NCBI GenBank assembly: GCA_002352285.1
Contig: DEIC01000039.1
Span: 7,202-21,682, forward strand
Source: Alphaproteobacteria bacterium UBA2784
Lineage (GTDB): Bacteria; Pseudomonadota; Alphaproteobacteria; Micropepsales; Micropepsaceae
Direction of reading: 5' to 3'
DNA length: 14,481 nucleotides
Each line of letters opens with the position of its first letter. The first letter of the stretch is position 1. The translations under genes were made by a program, and so were the position numbers. Positions 1 to 6,785 of the stretch are shown one piece after another. The notes under the pieces were generated by a model, which was given only the letters and a program-made list of their open reading frames with translations, made no database searches and was not told where the DNA came from.

Positions 1-132
1 TTCGGCCGCAAGTCGCTCAACGAGATCAAGGAAGTTCTCGCGCAGATGGGTCTGCATCTGGGCATGGAAGTGCCCGGCTGGCCGCCCGAGAACATCGAAG
101 AGCTCGCGAAGCGTTACGAAGACCACTACTGA
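1..132 (+). CDS. rpoA: RNA polymerase alpha subunit, C-terminal fragment
   Basis: Only the last 43 codons are present; the gene enters from the left edge and ends at TGA 130-132. The frame reads FGRKSLNEIKEVL, then MGLHLGM, VPGWPP and ENIEELAKRYEDHY. The GRKSLNEIKEVL...MGL.LGM stretch is the last helix-hairpin part of the alpha C-terminal domain, which contacts UP elements and activators such as CAP-type regulators. The alpha subunit scaffolds assembly of RNA polymerase. Immediate linkage to rplQ downstream is the near-universal bacterial arrangement at the end of the S11-S4-alpha-L17 operon, which supports the call. Only the 5' truncation by the window limits the annotation. Confidence 0.95.
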   Translation, partial: FGRKSLNEIKEVLAQMGLHLGMEVPGWPPENIEELAKRYEDHY

Positions 133-165
133 GTTAGCGAAGACTAAGAGAGCAGGAGAGGCGCC

Positions 166-597
166 ATGCGCCATGCCGTCAAAGGCCGGAAACTCGGCCG
201 CACATCATCCCACCGCTCGGCGATGTTCGCCAACATGGCGGTCGCGCTCATCAAGCATGAGCAGATCCGCACGACGCTGCCCAAGGCGAAGGAGCTTCGC
301 CCCTATGTGGAGCGCCTGGTGACGCTGGCCAAGCGTGGCAAGGGTTCGCTGCACTCGCGGCGCCTGCTTCTCGCCCGCATCAAGGACGAGAGCGCGGTCG
401 AGAAGATCATCGCCACACTCGCCAAGCGCTATGAGGCCCGTGCGGGCGGCTATACGCGCGTGTTGAAAGCGGGCCACCGCTTTGGCGATGCGGCGCCGAT
501 GGCGTTCATCGAGTTTGTCGAGCGCGATGTCGCGGCTAAGGGCAAGGACAGCGGCCCGAAGCAGAATGCGGAAGTGGCTGAAGAAGCCCGCGCCTGA
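166..597 (+). CDS. rplQ: 50S ribosomal protein L17
   Basis: A 143-residue protein starting MRHAVKGRKLGRTSSHRSAMFANMA, the invariant N-terminus of bacterial L17, which binds 23S rRNA near the peptide exit tunnel of the large subunit. The central YVERLVTLAKRG and RVLKAGHRFGDAAPMAFIEFV stretches also fit the family. It is longer than the E. coli protein (127 residues) because of a charged C-terminal tail of about 20 residues (GKDSGPKQNAEVAEEARA), common in alphaproteobacteria. The start is well supported: an AGGAG Shine-Dalgarno at 153-157 lies 8 nt before ATG 166. It lies 33 nt downstream of rpoA and is followed by a terminator, so it is the last gene of the ribosomal operon. Confidence 0.97.
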   Translation: MRHAVKGRKLGRTSSHRSAMFANMAVALIKHEQIRTTLPKAKELRPYVERLVTLAKRGKGSLHSRRLLLARIKDESAVEKIIATLAKRYEARAGGYTRVLKAGHRFGDAAPMAFIEFVERDVAAKGKDSGPKQNAEVAEEARA

Positions 598-620
598 TCT
601 TTGCGATACCTGACGTTTCA

Positions 621-650
621 GGGCCTCCGCCGCACGCGGGGGCCCTTTTT
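621..650 (+). terminator. Intrinsic terminator of the rpoA-rplQ operon
   Basis: A 10-bp stem (621-630 with 636-645, one G-U wobble) closes a 5-nt loop CGCAC and is followed at once by TTTTT (646-650). It starts 23 nt after the rplQ stop, so it should end the ribosomal operon transcript before the protease gene. Confidence 0.9.
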
Positions 651-734
651 CTATGGTGAACGGCACGCGGCGGTCTCGACGCTGACCGGCCCGGTTGTGT
701 TAGGATTTTCCCCTCAGGGGTTAGTGGCCAAAGG

Positions 735-2168
735 GTGTGCTTGGCCGTGTTGGGGCTGATCGTCTCTCTCATCATTGGCGCTGTGCTGCTCTCGGTCTGG
801 TGGCTGACGGGCGGTATCGGGCGCTTGCATCCGCAGATGGGTGCTCCCGACACTGCGCCTCGCCCGCCGACAGTCCCCCGCTCGCGCCGGCAGATCGAGC
901 TGTCCTTTGCGCCGGTGGTGCAGGCGGCGGCACCTGCCGTTGTCAATGTCTATGCGCGCAAGCGTGCGCGCTCCGGCAATGAAGAGCCGTTCTTCCACCG
1001 CTTTTTTGGAGAGCCGGGGCAGCGCGAGCAGAATGCGCTGGGGTCCGGCGTCATTGTGCGCGACGACGGCATCGTGGTCACAAACAATCACGTGATTGCC
1101 GGTGGTGATGAACTGATCGTCGTGATGGCCGACCGGCGCGAATATGAGGCCGAAGTCATTCTGGCTGACGAGCGCACCGATCTTGCCGTGCTGCGCATTG
1201 ATCCCAAAGGTGCGCGGCTGCCGCATATTCCCTTCCGCGACAGCGATGCGCTGGCGGTGGGTGACATCGTGCTTGCCATCGGCAATCCCTTCGGCGTGGG
1301 ACAGACGACGACCATGGGCATCGTCTCGGCGCTGGCCCGCACGCAGATCGGCATCTCGGACTATCAGTTCTTCATCCAGACCGACGCGGCCATCAATCCC
1401 GGCAATTCCGGCGGCGCATTGGTCACGATGGATGGCAGGCTGGCGGGCATCAATACGGCGATCTTTTCACGCACGGGTGGCTCGATCGGCATCGGCTTTG
1501 CCATTCCTTCCAACATGGTGCGCTTTGTGGTGGAGGGTGCGGTTGATGGCGGGCGTTTGCGGCGCGCCTGGCTGGGCGCGACGGCGCAAGCGGTCTCAAC
1601 CGAGATGGCGGCCCAGCTGGGGCTGGAGCGGCCCATGGGCGTGCTGGTGCAGGAGGTCTATCCCGAAAGTCCGGCGGCGGCGGCGGGGCTGCAGAAGGGC
1701 GACGTAATCCTCTCGGTGGACGGCTTCGAGATTTTTGATCCGCAGGGCCTGCGCTTCCGCATCGCCACCAAGGGCGTGGGCAAGAGCGTTACGATTGTCT
1801 GGCAGCGCGATGGCGCACGCATGTCGGCAGCCACTTCGCTTTCAGGCCCGCCGGAAAATCCGCCACGCAACATCACCCATGTTGGCGGACACAATCCGCT
1901 GACCGGGGCTACGATTGCCAATCTCTCGCCCGCCTTTGCCGATGAGTTGCGCATTGATCTGACCGAGGGCGTTGTCGTGCTTTCGACGGACCGCGGCTCC
2001 CCCGCCAGCCGTCTGCGCATCCGGCCGGGCGACATTGTGGTGGAAGTCAACGGGCGGAAGGTTGAAAGTGTCGATCCGCTGATGGACCTTCTGGCCATGC
2101 GGGTGGATCGCTGGCGCATCGTGTTGCGCCGCGCGGGCCAGCTTTACTCCCTCGACGTGCGGAGCTGA
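735..2168 (+). CDS. Membrane-anchored Do/HtrA (DegQ/DegS-like) serine protease with two PDZ domains
   Basis: A 477-residue HtrA-family endopeptidase that would act in the periplasm on misfolded envelope proteins. Residues about 3-24 form one hydrophobic segment with no signal peptidase site that I can recognise, so it is probably a membrane anchor. The chymotrypsin-fold domain (about 55-265) has the full triad: His119 in TNNHV, Asp149 in RTDLAVL and Ser225 in NPGNSGGAL. PDZ1 covers about 275-370 (ESPAAAAGLQKGDVILSVDG) and PDZ2 about 385-475 (GSPASRLRIRPGDIVVEVNG). The start is uncertain: GTG 735 is the first start codon after the in-frame stop at 657. However, the only purine-rich Shine-Dalgarno (AAAGGG, 730-735) overlaps it and would better serve TTG 741 or GTG 747. 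rarA follows 7 nt after the stop. No strong promoter is visible between 651 and 734. Confidence 0.92.
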   Translation: MCLAVLGLIVSLIIGAVLLSVWWLTGGIGRLHPQMGAPDTAPRPPTVPRSRRQIELSFAPVVQAAAPAVVNVYARKRARSGNEEPFFHRFFGEPGQREQNALGSGVIVRDDGIVVTNNHVIAGGDELIVVMADRREYEAEVILADERTDLAVLRIDPKGARLPHIPFRDSDALAVGDIVLAIGNPFGVGQTTTMGIVSALARTQIGISDYQFFIQTDAAINPGNSGGALVTMDGRLAGINTAIFSRTGGSIGIGFAIPSNMVRFVVEGAVDGGRLRRAWLGATAQAVSTEMAAQLGLERPMGVLVQEVYPESPAAAAGLQKGDVILSVDGFEIFDPQGLRFRIATKGVGKSVTIVWQRDGARMSAATSLSGPPENPPRNITHVGGHNPLTGATIANLSPAFADELRIDLTEGVVVLSTDRGSPASRLRIRPGDIVVEVNGRKVESVDPLMDLLAMRVDRWRIVLRRAGQLYSLDVRS

Positions 2169-2175
2169 TGGCGCA

Positions 2176-3495
2176 ATGGCCAATCTCTTTGAGGCCGCCG
2201 GCATGGATGCGGACGTTAACCGTCCGCTGGCCGACCGGCTCCGGCCACAGCGTCTCTCGGATGTCGCAGGGCAGGAGCATCTGACGGCGCCGGGCGCGCC
2301 GCTTTCCCGCATGATCGATACGGGGCGCATCGGCTCCATCATCCTGTGGGGGCCGCCGGGCACGGGCAAGACCACGCTGGCGCGGCTGATGGCGGGCGCT
2401 GGCAAATTGCATTTCGAGCAATTGTCGGCCGTGTTCTCTGGCGTGGCTGATCTGAAAAAATGCTTCGATGCGGCGCGGGCGCGGCGGCAGACGGGGCAGG
2501 GCACGCTGCTGTTCGTGGATGAAATCCACCGCTTCAACCGCAGCCAGCAGGATGCGTTCCTGCCGGTGATGGAAGACGGGACGATTACGCTGATCGGGGC
2601 GACGACCGAAAATCCTTCCTTCGCGCTCAATGCGGCGCTCTTGTCACGCGCCAAGGTGCTGGTGCTGCGGCGGCTGGATGATGCGGCGCTGGAAGTTCTG
2701 TTGCAGCGGGCGGAGGCTGCGACCGGCAAGGCACTCTCGTTGACCGCAGAGGCGCGGCAGGCGTTGCGCGCCATGGCCGATGGCGATGGTCGCTATCTGC
2801 TGACGCTGGCTGAAGAGGTGTTGGCGCTGTCGCCCGCGACACCGCTTGATGTTGCCGGGTTGGCGCAAACCATTCAGCGCCGTGCGGCGCATTACGACAA
2901 GGATCGGGAGGAGCATTACAATCTCATCTCTGCGCTCCACAAATCGGTACGCGGATCAGATGCAGATGCGGCGCTCTACTGGCTGGCGCGGATGCTGGCG
3001 GGTGGCGAGGATCCACTTTTCATCGCGCGCCGCATGGTGCGCATGGCGGTGGAAGATATCGGCCTTGCCGACCCCGAGGCGCTGCATCAGACGCTGGCCG
3101 CCAAAGACGCCTATGATTTCTTGGGCAGCCCGGAGGGGGAACTCGCTCTCGCTCAGGCAGCGATCTATCTCGCCACTGCGCCGAAATCGAATGCGGCCTA
3201 TCTTGCGATGGGGGCGGCTTCCGCCAAGGCGCGCGAGACCGGCTCGCTGATGCCGCCGGCAACCATTCTCAATGCGCCCACGTCGCTGATGAAGTCGCTC
3301 GGCTATGGCAAGGACTATCAATACGATCCTGACACGCCGCACGGATTTTCCGGGCAGAACTATTTTCCCGATGGCATGGCGCGCGAGACATTCTATAACC
3401 CGCGCGATACGGGCTTTGAGCGCGAGGTGCGCAAGCGGCTCGACTATTGGGCGAAGCTGCGCCAGCGCATCGCGGCTGAACGGAACAAAGAATGA
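2176..3495 (+). CDS. rarA: Replication-associated recombination protein A (MgsA/RarA AAA+ ATPase)
   Basis: A 439-residue AAA+ ATPase of the RarA/Mgs1/WRNIP1 family, which acts at stalled or gapped replication forks together with single-strand binding protein and RecA. Visible motifs are Walker A GPPGTGKT at 59-66, Walker B LLFVDE at 111-116 followed by IHRFNRSQQDAFLP, and the sensor and arginine-finger region IGATTENPSF...LLSRAKV at about 138-160. The C-terminal half carries the family's helical tetramerisation part, including HKSVRGSDADAALYWLARML, RRMVRMAVEDIGLADP and the late YGKDYQYDPDTPHGFSGQNYFPD block. Length matches the family (about 440). ATG 2176 lies 7 nt after the protease stop, and the rarA stop overlaps the crcB start. 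Protease followed by rarA is a familiar alphaproteobacterial pairing. Confidence 0.96.
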   Translation: MANLFEAAGMDADVNRPLADRLRPQRLSDVAGQEHLTAPGAPLSRMIDTGRIGSIILWGPPGTGKTTLARLMAGAGKLHFEQLSAVFSGVADLKKCFDAARARRQTGQGTLLFVDEIHRFNRSQQDAFLPVMEDGTITLIGATTENPSFALNAALLSRAKVLVLRRLDDAALEVLLQRAEAATGKALSLTAEARQALRAMADGDGRYLLTLAEEVLALSPATPLDVAGLAQTIQRRAAHYDKDREEHYNLISALHKSVRGSDADAALYWLARMLAGGEDPLFIARRMVRMAVEDIGLADPEALHQTLAAKDAYDFLGSPEGELALAQAAIYLATAPKSNAAYLAMGAASAKARETGSLMPPATILNAPTSLMKSLGYGKDYQYDPDTPHGFSGQNYFPDGMARETFYNPRDTGFEREVRKRLDYWAKLRQRIAAERNKE

Positions 3496-3872
3496 TGATG
3501 TGGGCGGCAATCGGTGCGGGAGGCGCTGCAGGCGCCATGGCGCGTTATGCCATGGCGGGCGCCGTGACGCGTCTGATCGGCCCCAACTTTCCGTGGGGCA
3601 CATTGGCCGTCAATGTGCTGGGCGGTCTGGTGATGGGCCTGCTTGTCGGCATCATGGCGGCCAAATGGTCGCCGAGTGCGGAGATTCGCGCGTTTCTGAC
3701 GACCGGCCTGCTCGGCGGCTTTACAACCTTTTCGGCTTTCTCGCTTGAAGCGTGGCTGTTGATTGAGCGCCATGACTATGGGCTTGCCGCTCTTTACATC
3801 GCAGCTTCCGTGCTTCTTTCCATCGGTTCGCTGGCGCTGGGCCTTTATCTCGTGCGGGTGATGAGCGCATGA
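3492..3872 (+). CDS. crcB: Fluoride efflux channel CrcB/Fluc
   Basis: A 126-residue, four-helix membrane protein of the Fluc family. These proteins form dual-topology dimers in the inner membrane that let fluoride leave the cell. Family marks are GAxGAMARY with Arg18 at the N-terminus, WGTLAVNVLGG with pore Asn41, and TGLLGGFTTFSAFSLE (72-86) with the phenylalanine and threonine residues that line the pore and the Na+ site. Hydrophobic segments lie at about 1-24, 34-57, 66-90 and 98-124. ATG 3492 overlaps the rarA stop by 4 nt (ATGA), and its own stop overlaps the next start in the same way, so expression should be translationally coupled. No fluoride riboswitch can be placed here because there is no leader; if fluoride control exists it must act at the operon promoter. 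Confidence 0.95.
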   Translation: MMMWAAIGAGGAAGAMARYAMAGAVTRLIGPNFPWGTLAVNVLGGLVMGLLVGIMAAKWSPSAEIRAFLTTGLLGGFTTFSAFSLEAWLLIERHDYGLAALYIAASVLLSIGSLALGLYLVRVMSA

Positions 3873-4888
3873 GCCGCGTGCAGACATTGAAGGTTGAGGC
3901 GGATGATGCGGGCTCGCGCCTTGACCGCTGGTTCAAGCGGCATTTTCCCGGCCTGAAACACGGCCAACTGGAAAAGCTGCTGCGCACGGGGCAGGTGCGC
4001 GTGGATGGCGCCCGCGCCGAAGCCTCAACGCGCGTTGAAAAGGGTCAGTCGATCCGCGTGCCGCCATTGCCTGAGAATGTGACCGAGCCTTCTGCGGAGA
4101 AGTCGCGGCCATCGCTCGACATCAAAGAGGGCGATGAGGCCTTCATCCAGAGCCTTGTGCTCTTCAAGGATGATGCGGTGATGGTCATCAACAAGCCGCA
4201 CGGGCTGGCAACCCAAGGCGGCCCCGGCATCACGCGCCATCTCGACGGCATGCTGGATTTTCTGCGCTTTGGCAAGAAGCAGCGGCCGCGCCTTGTTCAC
4301 CGGCTTGACCGCGACACCAGCGGCGTTCTGGTGCTGGCGCGCACTGTTCCTGCGGCCGCCGCTCTCGCCGAAGCGTTTCGCGCGCGTGAGACCCGCAAGG
4401 TCTATTGGGCACTGGTGGCGGGCGTTCCCAAGCCGCATCAGGGCACGATCAAGCTGGCGCTGGCGAAGGTGGCGCGTGGCCCCAACCGCACCGATGAGCA
4501 TATGATTGCGGTCAAGCGCGGCGAGCCGCATTTCGACGAAGCCAAGCACGCGATCACGCATTACGCCTTGATGGGACGCGCGGCGAGCGAGTTGTCGTGG
4601 CTTGCGATGATGCCGGTGACGGGCCGTACGCATCAATTGCGCGCGCACGCGGCCGCCATCGGCACGCCGATCATGGGTGATCGCAAATATGGCGGCGATG
4701 CCTCCAAGCTGACAGGTGCAGCCGAAAACAAGCTGCATCTGCATGCGCGGCGGATCGTGATGAAGAACCCCTCGGGCGGCGTCATTGACGTCACTGCACC
4801 CCTGCCGCCGCATATGCGTCACACATGGTCGCTGTTCGGATTTGATGCGAACGACAAGCGCGATCCCTTCCGGGAGATGGATGAATGA
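3869..4888 (+). CDS. rluC: RluA-family 23S rRNA pseudouridine synthase, RluC-like
   Basis: A 339-residue pseudouridine synthase that isomerises uridines in ribosomal RNA. An S4 RNA-binding domain occupies about 15-65 (SRLDRWFKR, LRTGQVRVDG). The catalytic domain follows, with the INKPHGLATQGG strand at 107-118 and the signature HRLDRDTSG at 144-152, in which Asp147 is the catalytic aspartate. GRTHQLRAH and GDRKYGG form the C-terminal RluA motifs. S4 plus catalytic domain fits RluC or RluD rather than RluA. I favour RluC (positions 955/2504/2580 in E. coli numbering) from its place next to crcB and rarA, but sequence alone here does not separate it from RluD. Start and stop overlap crcB and the cupin gene by 4 nt each. 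Confidence 0.9.
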   Translation: MSRVQTLKVEADDAGSRLDRWFKRHFPGLKHGQLEKLLRTGQVRVDGARAEASTRVEKGQSIRVPPLPENVTEPSAEKSRPSLDIKEGDEAFIQSLVLFKDDAVMVINKPHGLATQGGPGITRHLDGMLDFLRFGKKQRPRLVHRLDRDTSGVLVLARTVPAAAALAEAFRARETRKVYWALVAGVPKPHQGTIKLALAKVARGPNRTDEHMIAVKRGEPHFDEAKHAITHYALMGRAASELSWLAMMPVTGRTHQLRAHAAAIGTPIMGDRKYGGDASKLTGAAENKLHLHARRIVMKNPSGGVIDVTAPLPPHMRHTWSLFGFDANDKRDPFREMDE

Positions 4889-5931
4889 GCAAAGCCACGC
4901 CCAAGCGCCCCGACTTCATCTGGAACTGGCGCGATATTCTGTCGCCCAAGCCGGTGCTGCATCCCTTCACCAAGGAGAAGATGGGGCGTATGGCTTCGTT
5001 TTCGGCGGTGTGCGAACTGATGCGGCTGGGCATTCATGTCGATGAGCTGGCGCCGGGCTGGCGCAGTTCCAACCCGCATGCCGAGCGCGACGAGGAAGAG
5101 TTCGTCTTTGTGCTGGAGGGCACGCCCGATCTCTGGAGTGACGGACACCTTTATCGCATGTCACCGGGCGATGCGGCGGGGTGGCCGGGCCGAAACGGGC
5201 AGGGTCATTGCCTCATCAACAATACGAATGAAAAGGTTGTGCTCGTCACCATCGGCGAGGCGTCGCGCTACAATTCAAAAATCCACTTCCCGATCAATCC
5301 CGAGATGGAGCCGTGGCTGAAGCGCGCGGGCAAGCTCTGGCTCGATGCACCCAAGCGCAAACTCGGTCCGCATGACGGGCTGTCCGACGCCATGCGCAAG
5401 AAGCCCGCGCCCAAGGGGTCGGTCAAGAACGCGCAACCATCCTGCGTCGTGCGCTGGCAGGATCACGAGCAGAAGGATGATGCGCATTATCCCAATGACG
5501 ATGAGCTGCTTTCGATTGGTGCGCCGCTGGCCCGCATTCTGGGGCTGACGCGCATCGGCATCTGGCATGAACGGCTGCCGCCGGGCCGCCGCACCTCGTG
5601 GCCGCATGCCGAATATGACGAGGAAGAGTTCGTGTTCGTGATCGAAGGCAAGCCCGATGTGTGGCTTGATGGCGTGCTTCATCCGCTCCAGTCGGGCGAT
5701 GGCGTGGGATTCCCGGACCGCACGGGCATCGCGCATACATTCCTCAACAATTCGGATGCGGATGTGCGCTTGCTGGTGGTGGGGGAGGCATCGCGCCAGC
5801 GGTCCAACTGTCATTACCCGCTGCATCCCAAGCGCAACGAGGAAATCGGCGAGCGGCACTGGAAGGACGTGCCGGGGCGCAAGCTGGGCGCGCATGACGG
5901 CAAGGCCAGGGCGGGCACGCGCAAATCGTGA
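4885..5931 (+). CDS. Tandem double-cupin protein
   Basis: A 348-residue soluble protein made of two copies of one cupin module. Copy 1 spans about 10-165 and copy 2 about 187-339. Matching pieces are NPHAERDEEEFVFVLEG (64-79) with WPHAEYDEEEFVFVIEG (239-255), GHCLINN (107-113) with AHTFLNN (283-289), VTIGEAS (121-127) with LVVGEAS (297-303), and the closing RKLGPHDG with RKLGAHDG. Each copy keeps one motif-1 histidine (65, 241), an acidic cluster, and the motif-2 histidine and asparagine (108 and 112; 284 and 288). The usual second histidine of HxH is glutamate in both. This resembles single-domain COG3837-type cupins, whose substrate is generally unknown. Function could be enzymatic, metal-dependent or sugar/ligand binding; I cannot assign it. 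It overlaps both neighbours by 4 nt. Confidence 0.88.
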   Translation: MSKATPKRPDFIWNWRDILSPKPVLHPFTKEKMGRMASFSAVCELMRLGIHVDELAPGWRSSNPHAERDEEEFVFVLEGTPDLWSDGHLYRMSPGDAAGWPGRNGQGHCLINNTNEKVVLVTIGEASRYNSKIHFPINPEMEPWLKRAGKLWLDAPKRKLGPHDGLSDAMRKKPAPKGSVKNAQPSCVVRWQDHEQKDDAHYPNDDELLSIGAPLARILGLTRIGIWHERLPPGRRTSWPHAEYDEEEFVFVIEGKPDVWLDGVLHPLQSGDGVGFPDRTGIAHTFLNNSDADVRLLVVGEASRQRSNCHYPLHPKRNEEIGERHWKDVPGRKLGAHDGKARAGTRKS

Positions 5932-6638
5932 GCGGCAAGCGCAAACTCAAACGCTTCTATACAAGCGTCTCGGTTGAAGCCGATGGCGCAGCCTTTGCCA
6001 TCGCGCTTGACGGCAAGCGCGTGCGCACGCCGCAGAAGGCGGCGCTGATTTTGCCCTCGCGTGGGTTGGCTGAGGCCATTGCCGATGAATGGCAGGCGCA
6101 GGGTGAGAATATCGAGCCGCAGGAAATGCGGCTGACCGGACTTGCCAATGCCGCCATAGATCGCATTGGTGCTTCGCCCGGTCACTTCATCGCACAGCTG
6201 TGCCAATATCTGGGGCATGATCTCATCTGCTATCATGCGCCCTGGCCGCAGGTCCTGGCCGAGCGCCAAGCCAAAGGCTGGATGCCTTGGCTCGGCTGGC
6301 TCAAGATGCGTCACGGGATCAGTCTGCGTCATGGTGCCGGTGTTGAACCCATCGTGCAGGATCAAGCACAACTCGACCGCCTGCGCGAAGTGCTTGCACC
6401 GCTCACGCCGTTCGAACTGACGGGAACCTATGCGCTGGCTACCGCCCTGCAGTCCGTGACGCTGGCGCTTGGCGTGCTGGATTGCGCGCTGGCAGAGGAA
6501 GAGGCTTTCGCCCTGTCGCGGCTGGATGAGGCGCATCAGGCGCAGCAATGGGGCGAGGATGCAGAGGCCGTTGCGCGCGCTCATGCCATCAAGGCAGATG
6601 TCCTTGCGGCAAGCCGGTTCCTTGCCCTGTTGCGCTAG
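5928..6638 (+). CDS. ATP12-family chaperone for F1-ATPase assembly
   Basis: A 236-residue homologue of mitochondrial ATP12, which binds the F1 alpha subunit and prevents its aggregation before alpha-beta hexamer assembly. Characteristic stretches are RFYTSVSVE (9-17), ALDGKRVRTPQKAAL (26-40), LAEAIADEWQAQGENI (47-62), LTGLANAAIDRI (69-80), DLICYHAP (98-105) and the strongly conserved DEAHQAQQWGEDAEA (200-214), whose acidic residues are needed in the yeast protein. It begins with GTG 5928, overlapping the cupin stop as GTGA. This is the only in-frame start that keeps the conserved RFY motif close to the N-terminus. It is the last gene of the protease-to-ATP12 run; a weak hairpin follows its stop. 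Bacterial ATP12 is largely restricted to alphaproteobacteria. Confidence 0.93.
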   Translation: MSGKRKLKRFYTSVSVEADGAAFAIALDGKRVRTPQKAALILPSRGLAEAIADEWQAQGENIEPQEMRLTGLANAAIDRIGASPGHFIAQLCQYLGHDLICYHAPWPQVLAERQAKGWMPWLGWLKMRHGISLRHGAGVEPIVQDQAQLDRLREVLAPLTPFELTGTYALATALQSVTLALGVLDCALAEEEAFALSRLDEAHQAQQWGEDAEAVARAHAIKADVLAASRFLALLR

Positions 6639-6655
6639 GCCAGACTGGCCTTTTG
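6637..6655 (+). terminator. Weak intrinsic terminator candidate after the ATP12 gene
   Basis: AGGCCA (6637-6642), loop GAC, TGGCCT (6646-6651) form a perfect 6-bp hairpin that begins inside the stop codon and is followed by TTTGTT. The stem is short and the loop only 3 nt, so termination may be partial. It is the only terminator-like element before pccB. Confidence 0.45.
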
Positions 6656-6732
6656 TTGCACTGCGAACCGGGTTATGCATTGTGACGCGAAGGTAACGGG
6701 CTAACGCCTTGGGCCAGCACGATTCCCGCTTG

Positions 6733-6756
6733 GCATTGGGGCATTTGGGCATTGGG
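6733..6756 (+). repeat. Triple 8-nt tandem repeat in the pccB leader
   Basis: Three head-to-tail octamers, GCATTGGG (6733-6740), GCATTTGG (6741-6748) and GCATTGGG (6749-6756), differ at one base in the middle copy. They lie 30-53 nt upstream of the pccB start in non-coding sequence. They could be a protein-binding array, an RNA element or replication slippage; sequence alone does not decide. Confidence 0.6.
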
Positions 6757-6760
6757 GGCG

Positions 6761-6775
6761 GCTGCTTGCGGCAGC
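6761..6775 (+). promoter_or_regulatory. Hairpin just upstream of the pccB start
   Basis: GCTGC (6761-6765), loop TTGCG, GCAGC (6771-6775) make a 5-bp stem that extends by a G-U and a C-G pair to 7 bp. It ends 10 nt before ATG 6786, where a Shine-Dalgarno would lie, and no strong Shine-Dalgarno is visible. It may limit ribosome access to pccB; this is inference. Confidence 0.4.
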
Positions 6776-6785
6776 TGGCGACGGC

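Noticed and set aside
710..720. Small palindrome CCCC-TCA-GGGG before the protease gene
   Set aside because: Only a 4-bp GC stem with no T-tract and no clear promoter around it; expected by chance in GC-rich DNA.
1842..2774. 310-codon minus-strand open frame across the protease-rarA junction
   Set aside because: Antisense to HtrA and rarA; low-complexity Ser/Arg/Ala translation; no motif or start signal.
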